Shown here: piece by piece, positions 8,028 through 15,926 of the stretch
How positions within the stretch are numbered: position 1 is the first letter of the stretch
Layout: every line of letters begins with the position of its first letter
Assembly: GCA_041484525.1 (NCBI GenBank)
Contig: JBGPHT010000092.1
Coordinates: 1-30,483 of the forward strand
Source of the DNA: JBGPHT01 sp041484525
GTDB lineage: Bacteria; Acidobacteriota; Terriglobia; Bryobacterales; Bryobacteraceae
DNA: 30,483 nucleotides
Reading direction: 5' to 3'
Program-made: the position numbers and the translations under genes
Notes under the pieces: model-generated
Seen by the model: only the letters and a program-made list of their open reading frames with translations
Told to the model about the DNA's origin: nothing
The model's database searches: none

Positions 8028-9202
8028 ACCTCCTGCTGCTCGACCAGTTCAGCCAGCCGGGCGGGGCGCAGCAGGTGCTGCTCGATCTGCTGCCGGGAAT
8101 CCGCGACCGCGGGTGGAAGGCGGTCGTCGGCCTGCCGGGCGAGGGCGAGTTGTTCGAGCAGATCCGGTCGTTGGGGTTTCCGGTGGAGCGAATCCCTTGC
8201 GGCCCGTATGCTGCGGGGCGGAAATCGGCGGCGGACGCCGCCCGTTTCCTGACGGACACGCCGGCGCTGGCGCGGCAGATCGCGCGGCTGGCCGCCGGCG
8301 TGGATCTGGTTTATGTGAACGGACCGCGGTTGCTTCCGGCGGCGGCGCTGGCGGGGCTTGATGCGCCAGTGCTGTTTCACGCGCACAGCTATTTGTTTCC
8401 GGGCGCAGTGCGGAAGCTGGCGGGAATCGCGCTCCGGCGCCTGGATGCGCGGGTGGTGGGGAATTGCCGGTTCGTAGTGGATGTGTGGCGCGGGTTCGTG
8501 AAGGAAGACCGGCTGTCGGTGATTTACAACGGCGTGGTGGGGCCGGACCGACCGCTCCCTGACGCGAAAGAATCCGGGGATGCTCCGGGCGACCTACGCG
8601 AATGCGGCGGACCGTTGCGCAAAGTAGGGGCGTCCCCGCATTCTTTCCCAGCCAATGAGGGCCGGAGCAGCATCGGCTGCATCGGGAGAATCGCGCCGGA
8701 GAAGGGGCAACTGGAGTTCCTGCAGGCGGCGCGCGCGATCCACGGCGCGGTTCCCGACTGCGGTTTCGTGGTTTACGGCGCGCCTCTGTTCTCCGGAGAC
8801 GAGTGCGCCGAGCGGGTATACGCAGCGGCATCGGGACTTCCGGTTGAATTCCCGGGCTGGGTGACGGACATCTATTCCGCGATGTCGAACCTCGACCTGC
8901 TGCTGGTGCCATCCGCGGCGCACGAAGCCACTACGCGCGTGATCATGGAAGCATTTTCCGCGGGCGTTCCCGTGATCGCGTTCCGCTCCGGCGGGATTCC
9001 CGAGGTGGTCGAGGACGGCCGCACCGGGGTCCTCGTGTCGGATGCGGAGGAGATGGCGCGGGCCGCAATCGAGCTGCTGCGGGACGGCGCGCGATATGCC
9101 TCGATTCGGGCGGCCGCGCGCGAAAGCTGGGAGCGCAACTTCACGATCGCGCGTTTTCGGGAGCAGGTGCTGCGAGCGATCGAGACTGCGGCGCGGGCTT
9201 GA
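8024..9202 (+). CDS. Family 4-type glycosyltransferase with an embedded hairpin element
   Basis: A 392-residue GT-B fold retaining glycosyltransferase that should add a sugar to a lipid-linked intermediate at the cytoplasmic face. The N-terminal acceptor domain is followed by VIYNGV at the domain junction. The C-terminal donor domain has IGRIAPEKGQLEFL and the EX7E pattern HEATTRVIMEAF, then GVPVIAFRSGGIPEVV. Between the domains, residues 175-216 form an extra low-similarity linker, encoded largely by an imperfect inverted repeat at 8566-8647. The gene starts at an ATGA overlap with the polymerase gene. Its last 62 bp overlap, on the opposite strand, the end of the nucleotidyltransferase-MFS gene. 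Donor and acceptor are not predictable. Confidence 0.87.
   Translation: MNLLLLDQFSQPGGAQQVLLDLLPGIRDRGWKAVVGLPGEGELFEQIRSLGFPVERIPCGPYAAGRKSAADAARFLTDTPALARQIARLAAGVDLVYVNGPRLLPAAALAGLDAPVLFHAHSYLFPGAVRKLAGIALRRLDARVVGNCRFVVDVWRGFVKEDRLSVIYNGVVGPDRPLPDAKESGDAPGDLRECGGPLRKVGASPHSFPANEGRSSIGCIGRIAPEKGQLEFLQAARAIHGAVPDCGFVVYGAPLFSGDECAERVYAAASGLPVEFPGWVTDIYSAMSNLDLLLVPSAAHEATTRVIMEAFSAGVPVIAFRSGGIPEVVEDGRTGVLVSDAEEMARAAIELLRDGARYASIRAAARESWERNFTIARFREQVLRAIETAARA
8566..8647. repeat. Imperfect inverted-repeat (REP/MITE-like) element inside a glycosyltransferase gene
   Basis: The left arm 8566-8586 and the reverse complement of the right arm 8627-8647 agree at 18 of 21 positions. The interior continues as a weaker hairpin (CTAC...GTAG, GCGAA...TTGCGC). 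Within the gene the element is read in frame without a stop and adds about 28 residues rich in Gly, Pro and Ser between the two Rossmann domains. The sequence is clear; calling it a mobile repeat is an inference. Confidence 0.6.
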
Positions 9203-11537
9203 GCAGCAGTTGGAAAAGCGCCGCCGCAGCCACCGCCAGCGCCGCTGCGCCGCCCAGCACCACGCCGTAGCCCATCCGGCTGACCAGCGCGCCCGCGGCG
9301 AACGCGGCCACTGCCTGCGCGGAAAATGCCACCAGGTAATTCAACGAAGAGGCGCCGCTGCGCTCGCGCTCGTCCACCTGGTTCATCAGCAGCGTATTGA
9401 GGCCGGGCTCGCTCATCCACTGGAAGGCCATATACGCCGTGTAGGCCAACGCGGCGGCGGCAGCGGATGGCTGCGCCGCCAGCCCCAGCAAGCCCATCGC
9501 GGTCGCGGCCATCATCCAGACGATGCCGCCCACCAGACCCGCTTTGCGCAAGATCAAAGGCGCGGCCAGCACGGCCACGACCTGCACCAACTGCGTTATG
9601 GAGAACAGGCTGCCGATGCGTTCGACGGAAAAATGCAGGCGCGCGAAATAGACGTTGTTGAGCGGGTTGAACGCGCCGGTCGCCAGGTGCCAGAGCGCGA
9701 ACGGGATCAGGAACATCGCCAGGAAGCGGCTGCGCGGATAGATGCGGGTGTGCGCGCGAGCCATCGGCGCGGGCCTGAAGCGCAGCGCGGGGAGGATGGC
9801 CAGCGCGATCGCGGCCGCGGACCAGAGCAGCACCGGTTGCTTGCCGTGGAGCCAGAGCGGCAGGCGGCCGCCCAGCCAGTTGCCGAGGATTCCGGTCGAG
9901 AACATGGTCCCGAAAAACACGCTGAAGGCGGCGGGACGGCGGGACTCGCCGACGGCGCTGGCGATCAGGGGCGCCATGATGACGGCCCAGAGGGAAAACA
10001 TGCAGCCGCCGGCGAACGCCAACCCGACGAGCGACGCTTTGCCGGTGAAGAGGGCGCGCGCCGCCGTATCCACGGCGATGGCCGCGATGGCCGCGAGGAA
10101 CGCCTTGCGCAACCCGAAACGGTGCGCAACCCAGGCGGCGGGGAGCGTGCCGGCCAGGCTGCCGAGACGCGCCGCGCCGTTTACTACGCCAAGGAAATCC
10201 TCGCGAAACCCGAGGTCGATCAGGTAGAGGTTGTATAGCAGCACGAAGACGAAGTTCGCGAAGTTGAAAACCACGGCCGCGCCGAGGAAGATCCAGAATT
10301 GCTCACCCAGGCTGTTGGTCTTCCACCACCAGCGCGCGCCCGAGGCGGCGGTTTTCGGCAGCGAGATAGCGTGGTGCCTGGCACGAGCCGCGAAGCGACG
10401 AGCATAGGCCAGCCGCCAGTTGATATTTGCGGGCGTGACCGCGGCTGCTCCGCGCGGAGGCAGATTTCCGGGCAGCAGCCGGCGGCGCGCCACCACCCAA
10501 AAATCGCGGCGCGACGTGAGCAGGCTGGCGTGCAGCCACAGCTCATCTTTGTTCGAATCGAATGTCACGGCGGCGGGCGACACGGCGAATTCGGCGAACC
10601 AGGCCTCGGTGGCTTCGGGCAACGGCTCGCCGTGCGGGATCGCACACCCGAACCACTCGCGGGCAAGACGGAAGACGACCGATTCCAGCCGCCGCAGCTC
10701 GGGCGAGTGCACGGCGCGCCATTCGTTCCAGAACAGCGTGTCTTCGGACTTCACCGACAGCATGCACGCAATTTCGTAGATGTGAAAATGATTGACGCTC
10801 CCACGGAGCACGTGCTTGAGCGCATGCAGACACGCATACGCCAGCGCGTCGGGAGCGCTGAGAACTCCCCACTCCACGCCGGCGATCTGCCGCGTAGTTC
10901 GACGGTCCCAGAACTCTTCTACGCGCGGCGCAGGCAAGCGCTCCTGCCGCTCGTTCCAGAACTGGAAGTGTAGCTCGACCGCGGTGGGAAGCTCCGGATC
11001 GAAATAATCGCCGTGCCACTCGAACTTCTTAGCCAGAACCAGTACGGGCAGATGGTCGGTGGGAAATTTTTCCATTCCCTCGGCGGGTGCATAGCCCTCC
11101 GACACCAGCGCCGCATTTGCCCGATGCACGGTTTCACGCGGACAGAAGAGGTCGACATCGTACTGTACGCGGTTCTCCGCGGGCAGGCCGAAGAGCGCGC
11201 AATGCGTCAGACCTTTGAGTCCCACGAACTCGATGCCGTCCTGGTGCAGGCGGGCGGCCAGCCAGCCGTAGTGCTTTTCCATCTTCGCCAGGCGCTTGAG
11301 ATTGCCGGCGGCGTTCCGGTCGAGGCGCTCGCGCACGGCGGGCGGCACAGAGTCGCGGGCGCGATCGCGGAAGGAGAGCGTCAGGCGCGCACGGTCGGCA
11401 AACTCGAGCGCCTTACGCCACTCGAGTTCGCTGAGACGCTCCAGGCCATCGACGCGCGGCTCGGTAAGGTGCAGGACGGCAAGCACCGCGGCCGGACCGC
11501 GAGGAATCCTGGGGGAATCGGGCCAGGGGTTCGACAA
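9141..11537 (-). CDS. Fusion of an NTP_transf_5-like nucleotidyltransferase with an MFS transporter
   Basis: A 798-residue two-part protein. Residues about 15-390 resemble the uncharacterised nucleotidyltransferase family NTP_transf_5: GLKGLTHCALFG at 106-117, then R-x-x-Y-D-V-D-L (Asp127 and Asp129, the likely metal-binding pair) and VELHFQFW at 187-194 (the family's conserved V-E/D-L-H). Residues about 410-780 are an MFS permease of about 12 helices, with RFGLRKAF after TM3 as a motif A-like loop. The predicted start is TTG at 11537, directly after the receptor gene's TAG, so translation may be coupled; a Shine-Dalgarno is not obvious and a start somewhat further in is possible. The end overlaps the glycosyltransferase gene on the other strand by 62 bp. 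The domain calls are good; the combined role is unknown. Confidence 0.8.
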   Translation of the reverse strand: MSNPWPDSPRIPRGPAAVLAVLHLTEPRVDGLERLSELEWRKALEFADRARLTLSFRDRARDSVPPAVRERLDRNAAGNLKRLAKMEKHYGWLAARLHQDGIEFVGLKGLTHCALFGLPAENRVQYDVDLFCPRETVHRANAALVSEGYAPAEGMEKFPTDHLPVLVLAKKFEWHGDYFDPELPTAVELHFQFWNERQERLPAPRVEEFWDRRTTRQIAGVEWGVLSAPDALAYACLHALKHVLRGSVNHFHIYEIACMLSVKSEDTLFWNEWRAVHSPELRRLESVVFRLAREWFGCAIPHGEPLPEATEAWFAEFAVSPAAVTFDSNKDELWLHASLLTSRRDFWVVARRRLLPGNLPPRGAAAVTPANINWRLAYARRFAARARHHAISLPKTAASGARWWWKTNSLGEQFWIFLGAAVVFNFANFVFVLLYNLYLIDLGFREDFLGVVNGAARLGSLAGTLPAAWVAHRFGLRKAFLAAIAAIAVDTAARALFTGKASLVGLAFAGGCMFSLWAVIMAPLIASAVGESRRPAAFSVFFGTMFSTGILGNWLGGRLPLWLHGKQPVLLWSAAAIALAILPALRFRPAPMARAHTRIYPRSRFLAMFLIPFALWHLATGAFNPLNNVYFARLHFSVERIGSLFSITQLVQVVAVLAAPLILRKAGLVGGIVWMMAATAMGLLGLAAQPSAAAAALAYTAYMAFQWMSEPGLNTLLMNQVDERERSGASSLNYLVAFSAQAVAAFAAGALVSRMGYGVVLGGAAALAVAAAALFQLLLKPAPQSRSLAAPAPENARS

Positions 11538-14500
11538 CTAAAAATCGTACCGCAACGCGAACTGAATGCGTCGCGGAGGGCCTGCCGTGAACACCCTGCC
11601 GAAGTACGGGCCGAAGTCCGGGTTGTTACCGATGATGCCCCAGTTGGGATGATTGAACGTGTTGAAACTCTCGGCGCGAAATTGCACGGTGTGGCCTTCG
11701 CGGATGCGGAACTTGCGGTGCAGGGCGAAGTCGAAAATGTTGGCGCCGGGTCCGGGAATGGTATTGCGTCCGGCATTGCCGAACGTATACGCGGGGGCCT
11801 GCGTGAAGGCGTTGGTGTTGATGAAGTGGGTGGAGTCGCGTTGATCGCGGGGCAGCGTCACGCTCTGGCCGGGGACCACGTTGGGACGATTGGGCGTACC
11901 CGAGTTGGCGAAGTCGATAGCGAAGTAGAAGGGATTCTCGGGCGTGCCGTCCTGCAGCGTGACAGTGCCGCTGAGCGACCAGTCGCGCAGCAGCGGCCGG
12001 GCCGCGCGCGCATTCGGCAGTTGGTACACATAGCCGCCGGTGATGCGCCGTCCGACGTTCGAGAACGACAGGCCGCGCTCCGACCGCAGATTGCGTTCGT
12101 CCTGCGCGCCCACGCTGTCGTACAAGCCCAGAATCACGCTGCCGGCGTCATCGATGGATTTCGCCCAGACAAAACTGGCCAGCACCGAGAGTCGCGCCGA
12201 CATGCTTTTTTCCACCTTTAACTGGAGCGCATTGTAGGACGAGTTGGCGATGTGCTGCCGCTGGATGATGGGGCCCAGCGTGGAGAAAGTGCGGAGCGCC
12301 TGCAGGTCGCCGGGACGGGGCGCAAGATTCTCGCCGGTCTCGACGTGCAGCGGAGTGTTGAACTGGCGGTAGCGCCCGAGCTTCGTTCCCTTCGACCCGA
12401 GATAGGAGAGCTCGAGCAGCACGCGGCCGGGGAGTTCGTGCTGGAAGCCGCCGTTCCACTGCTGGATGTAGGGCGTGCGTGCGTGCGGGTCGACGCCGAA
12501 GTAACTGGGGAAGCCCGAAACCGCGGTCTTCGGGAAACCATCGCGCGTGGTGAGGACCGGGGTGCGATTGCCCTGCGTCTCGTTGTCCTCGTTGAGCAGA
12601 CCGTTGAGGATCAGGTCGTAAGATTCGACGGCGATCTCGGGATTGAAGTAGATTCCGTAGCCGGCGCGAAAGACGGTGCGCTTCGGCAGTTGCCACGCCA
12701 GGCCCACGCGCGGCGCGAAATCGTTGCGGTCGGGTTGGACGCCTGAGGCCACGCGCACCAGGTTGGGCGCTTTCGGCAGCGTCGAGTAATCCAGGTTCAA
12801 AAAGCTGTCGCGCTTTTCCGTGTAAGGCGATGCGTACTCGTAGCGCAGCCCGAGGTTCAAAGTGAGGCCGGGCGCGATGAGCCAGTTGTCCTGCAGGTAA
12901 GCGGCGGAAATCGACTGTCGCAAATATCCCTGGCCCGAGCCCTTGGTGCGCTGCGTGTCCTGCGGGTAGCCGAGCAGGAAATCGGCGAACGGGTTGCCGG
13001 AGCCCACGCCCGACCCATCCACGCTGGTGAAGACGCCGGTGTAGGTGTATTGGCCGCGCGTGAGATTGCTCTGCAGGTAGTTCAACTGGAACCGCATGAA
13101 GCTGCCGCCGAACTTCAGGCTGTGCGCGCCACGCTGCAGCGAGATGCCGTCGGAGATGTGCCAGAGGTTGTCGCGCTGCGCCTGCGGCAGCGAGGGCGAG
13201 TCCGTCACCATGGCGTAGTTTGTCGCGTTGAAGTAGGGCAGGCCGAAACTGAAGGGATCGGTGGGCGGATCGGCCAGGCCGAGTTGCTGTGCCACGTTCG
13301 TCTTGAATGCGGATTCGGGGACGCCGAAGACACGCAGGCGGGTGAACGCGAGACGCGCCTCGTTGATCCAACGAGTGGAGCTGGTGGTGTAGCCGATGGC
13401 CGCCTGCTGCGCGCGGATCTGCTCGGAGATGGGCAGCAGCGGGAACGATCCGGCGACGGTGTTGCCTTCTCCATTCAAGGTGTAGCGGCCGGTGAGAATG
13501 CTGCCGCTGCCGAACTGGCGGTCGATGCGGCCGGATGCACTGTCGGTGTTGGTTCGGTTGGGCGTCGAGTCCTGATAATTCCCACCGGCGCCGTTGGGCA
13601 GCGGCTCATACCGCGTCAGGAACGTGGTGGCGATGGGGTCGATGAGGTTCTGGGGAATCTTGTTGCCGGCGAGTGGAGTGCGGCGGCCGGTGACGGCGTT
13701 CAGCGAGAGCGGATCGTAGATCGTGCCCTGGCCGGTGAAATCGCCGCTGCGCGTGATCGCGTCAGGCACCAGGCTCAGCCGGGACTTGCCGAATTCCAGG
13801 CGCGTGCCCTCGTAGACGCCGTAGAAGAACGTGTTCTTCAGACGGGGAACAGGGCCTCCCAGCGAAGCTCCGAACTGGTTCTGACGGAAGATGGGGCGGG
13901 GCAGCGAAGGGGAGTCGAAGTAGTTATGCGCGTCGGTGCCCTCATTCCGGAAGTATTCGAACGCGCTGCCGTGGAAATTCCGGGTGCCGGATTTCGTCAC
14001 CACGTCGATGGTGGCGCCGCCCGCCTCGGGGAACTCGGCCGGGGTGAGGGAGGACTGAATGTGGAACTCGCGCACCGATTCCATGGGCGGATAGACGGCG
14101 ATGGCGAAGACGTTGCGGTCGGTGTCATAGGCGCCGTCGAGCAGGAAGACGTTCATGCCGGAGCGGCTCCCGTTGACGGGCGGATTGAGGGCGACCGAGC
14201 CGCGCGAGCCCTCCTGCACGTCGTTGTTGACGTCGTGCACGAAGCCGCCGAGTTGCCGCGGGATGGCGCCGGGGCCGAGCGTCACCAGCGAGACGACGTA
14301 GCGCGATTCGAGAGGCAGCGCCGCGATCTTCGAGGTGTCCATGCGGTAGCCCACGGCCGCGCCTTCGGTATCGATAGGCGACACCGCGGCGGTAACGGTG
14401 ATGCGCTCCGGGCTGGCGCCTACCGTCAGTTGGACATCCTGACGGCCTCGCTGGTTCACTTCGAGTGCGATGCCGTTGGCTTCGTAGTCGCGGAATCCGG

Positions 14501-14732
14501 TCTTGTGCGCGGTGAGGGTGTAGGCGCCGGGCGCGAGCTGGTTGAAGATGTAGTGGCCGCGGGCGTCGGTGATGGTGGTGCGGGAGAAGCCGGTGGCGGG
14601 CTGTGCCGCAGTGATCTCAGCGCCCGCGACTACGGCATTCGATGGATCGCTGACAGTGCCGTCGAGCGTGGCGGAGGCGACCTGCGCATAGGCGGCTACG
14701 GCGGTAATGATGAATAGGATTACGGTTTTCAT
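11538..14732 (-). CDS. Oar-like TonB-dependent outer-membrane receptor with carboxypeptidase-regulatory domain
   Basis: A 1064-residue outer-membrane protein. A signal peptide (MKTVILFIITAVAAYAQ) is followed by a carboxypeptidase-regulatory-like beta-sandwich (about 20-105: ATLDGTVSDPSNAVVAGAEI through TVGASPERITVTA). Next come a plug region and a large beta-barrel with many aromatic-rich strands, ending in a C-terminal Phe (FALRYDF) as expected for BAM-dependent insertion. The length and layout match the large TonB/Oar-type receptors expanded in Acidobacteriota. The ligand is unknown. Its place in a glycan locus suggests oligosaccharide or peptide uptake, or a surface role. The ATG at 14732 follows GAGG with a 5-nt spacer, and a long palindrome lies 13 bp upstream. 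The nucleotidyltransferase-MFS gene starts right after its stop. Confidence 0.9.
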   Translation of the reverse strand: MKTVILFIITAVAAYAQVASATLDGTVSDPSNAVVAGAEITAAQPATGFSRTTITDARGHYIFNQLAPGAYTLTAHKTGFRDYEANGIALEVNQRGRQDVQLTVGASPERITVTAAVSPIDTEGAAVGYRMDTSKIAALPLESRYVVSLVTLGPGAIPRQLGGFVHDVNNDVQEGSRGSVALNPPVNGSRSGMNVFLLDGAYDTDRNVFAIAVYPPMESVREFHIQSSLTPAEFPEAGGATIDVVTKSGTRNFHGSAFEYFRNEGTDAHNYFDSPSLPRPIFRQNQFGASLGGPVPRLKNTFFYGVYEGTRLEFGKSRLSLVPDAITRSGDFTGQGTIYDPLSLNAVTGRRTPLAGNKIPQNLIDPIATTFLTRYEPLPNGAGGNYQDSTPNRTNTDSASGRIDRQFGSGSILTGRYTLNGEGNTVAGSFPLLPISEQIRAQQAAIGYTTSSTRWINEARLAFTRLRVFGVPESAFKTNVAQQLGLADPPTDPFSFGLPYFNATNYAMVTDSPSLPQAQRDNLWHISDGISLQRGAHSLKFGGSFMRFQLNYLQSNLTRGQYTYTGVFTSVDGSGVGSGNPFADFLLGYPQDTQRTKGSGQGYLRQSISAAYLQDNWLIAPGLTLNLGLRYEYASPYTEKRDSFLNLDYSTLPKAPNLVRVASGVQPDRNDFAPRVGLAWQLPKRTVFRAGYGIYFNPEIAVESYDLILNGLLNEDNETQGNRTPVLTTRDGFPKTAVSGFPSYFGVDPHARTPYIQQWNGGFQHELPGRVLLELSYLGSKGTKLGRYRQFNTPLHVETGENLAPRPGDLQALRTFSTLGPIIQRQHIANSSYNALQLKVEKSMSARLSVLASFVWAKSIDDAGSVILGLYDSVGAQDERNLRSERGLSFSNVGRRITGGYVYQLPNARAARPLLRDWSLSGTVTLQDGTPENPFYFAIDFANSGTPNRPNVVPGQSVTLPRDQRDSTHFINTNAFTQAPAYTFGNAGRNTIPGPGANIFDFALHRKFRIREGHTVQFRAESFNTFNHPNWGIIGNNPDFGPYFGRVFTAGPPRRIQFALRYDF

Positions 14733-14745
14733 GGTTCCTCAGGGG

Positions 14746-14857
14746 GGCAATTACGGGGACAGGCTACACAACCTCGAAATTCGAGACGCGAGTCTTGCGT
14801 GAGCCGAAGCTCACCCTCTCGAATTTCGAGGTTGTGTAGCCTGTCCCCGTAATTGCC
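14746..14857. repeat. 41-bp perfect palindrome with structured loop (RAYT/REP-like repeat)
   Basis: The arms 14746-14786 and 14817-14857 are perfect reverse complements, separated by a 30-nt loop. The loop holds a GTGAGC-CGAA-GCTCAC hairpin (14799-14814) and an overlapping CGC...GCG hairpin, giving a branched tip. The arms contain ATTACGGGGACAGGCTAC, which resembles the GGGGACAG-type termini of repeats mobilised by REP-associated tyrosine transposases. This likeness is from memory and not verified. The element sits 2 bp after the stop of the HPr-kinase-like gene and 13 bp before the receptor start codon, so as RNA it could end or attenuate transcription between them. Confidence 0.8.
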
Positions 14858-14859
14858 AC

Positions 14860-15813
14860 CTACAAAATCTCTCCCAGCACCTTCACGGCGTCGTCCAATC
14901 GTTCGTACTCCAGGCGGTAGGACGGCACGTCCGACAATTGCTTCACCGTCCGCTCGTACCAGGCGTTGACTTCCTCGCCATATGAAGGAATGTCGAGCAG
15001 CAGCGCATCCAGCGTCCCGGCAGTGGATACCGGGACTGCCCGCGGCGCAGCGCCAGCGCGGCGATCCAACGTCACCACGCATTCAAGGGTGCAGCGCGAG
15101 GCCGTTCGGATGCCGGGGAAATCGCTCAGCGGCACCTCGATCGCCAGCCGCCCGTTGGGGCGTGCGAATACCGGGTAGCCTGCGATCTCGGGAAACAGCA
15201 GCGGCGCGTTTTCCCGGAAACGGGCCTGGCTCGGCTTGCCGGTGGCGATGCGCGGGCCGGCGTCCGGGATCAGCCAGGTGGCGTCGTCGCTCACATAGGT
15301 CCATCCGGCGCGCCCGCAGGCGAAGGCCAGCGTACTCTTGCCGGAGCCGGAGACGCCGCAGATCAACACGCCGGCGCCGCCGCGCTCAACCGAGGCCGCG
15401 TGCACCGGCACGCCATAGCGCTGCGCCAGCAGCATGTAGACCATCGATTCCAGAAAGTGTACGCGCAGGCGCACGTGGGCCGCGGCGGTCCGTTCGGAGA
15501 CGAAACAATGGCCGGACATCGTGCGGCGGTCGTACACGGAAAAATTGTCGCGATCGAAGATGGTCGAGAAGAGGTCGCCCTGACTGCGGAATTGGGGAAA
15601 GTCGTCAACCACCGCGCCCTGCGGAAGAACGATACAGCGCACCTCGACAGGCGGCCGGTCGAACTCGGGACGACAGTCTCCCCAACTCTCGCGCGCGGCA
15701 TCCAGGACCTGGCGCGAATTGGTGGCGATATTCACGCGAAATCCGAATGGATAATAAACGCCGTGCAGGGGAAACTCGACATCGTGCAGCAGTGGGTCGC
15801 GTTGCTGCGCCAC
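14860..15813 (-). CDS. HPr kinase-like (HprK-related) P-loop protein
   Basis: A protein of about 317 residues resembling HprK-type serine kinases without a full N-terminal HprK domain. The core motif is VHAASVERGGAGVLICGVSG followed by SGKSTLA (Walker A at about 153-161), and YVSDDATWL with the paired Asp at about 176-177, as in the catalytic region of HPr kinases. Relatives occur in exopolysaccharide/exosortase loci and in some lasso-peptide clusters, where they phosphorylate a small substrate; what it modifies here is unknown. The preferred start is GTG at 15813 because AGGAGG (15818-15823) lies four bases upstream. A TTG at 15840 would add nine residues but has no Shine-Dalgarno. It is divergent from the GT4 gene at 15927. 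The gene ends 2 bp from the large palindrome. Confidence 0.82.
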   Translation of the reverse strand: MAQQRDPLLHDVEFPLHGVYYPFGFRVNIATNSRQVLDAARESWGDCRPEFDRPPVEVRCIVLPQGAVVDDFPQFRSQGDLFSTIFDRDNFSVYDRRTMSGHCFVSERTAAAHVRLRVHFLESMVYMLLAQRYGVPVHAASVERGGAGVLICGVSGSGKSTLAFACGRAGWTYVSDDATWLIPDAGPRIATGKPSQARFRENAPLLFPEIAGYPVFARPNGRLAIEVPLSDFPGIRTASRCTLECVVTLDRRAGAAPRAVPVSTAGTLDALLLDIPSYGEEVNAWYERTVKQLSDVPSYRLEYERLDDAVKVLGEIL

Positions 15814-15926
15814 CAGGCCTCCTAGGATACTCACAAACAAAGGGATAACACAGGTGCTAGATTTACAATTCTAAAACCGAGGGGCGGCAATGCGCGAATC
15901 GGCGCCGCAACGGCTATGCTGGTGGC

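Noticed and set aside
13050..14717. Long plus-strand open frame of 555 codons opposite the TonB-dependent receptor gene
   Set aside because: Its product is Arg/Gly/Ala/Val-rich with no recognisable domain; it is the antisense shadow of a well-supported receptor frame in GC-rich DNA.
9141..15813. Lasso-peptide biosynthesis cluster, suggested by the HprK-like and nucleotidyltransferase genes
   Set aside because: No asparagine-synthetase-like cyclase, PqqD-like or transglutaminase-like gene and no precursor ORF was seen, so the key parts are missing.
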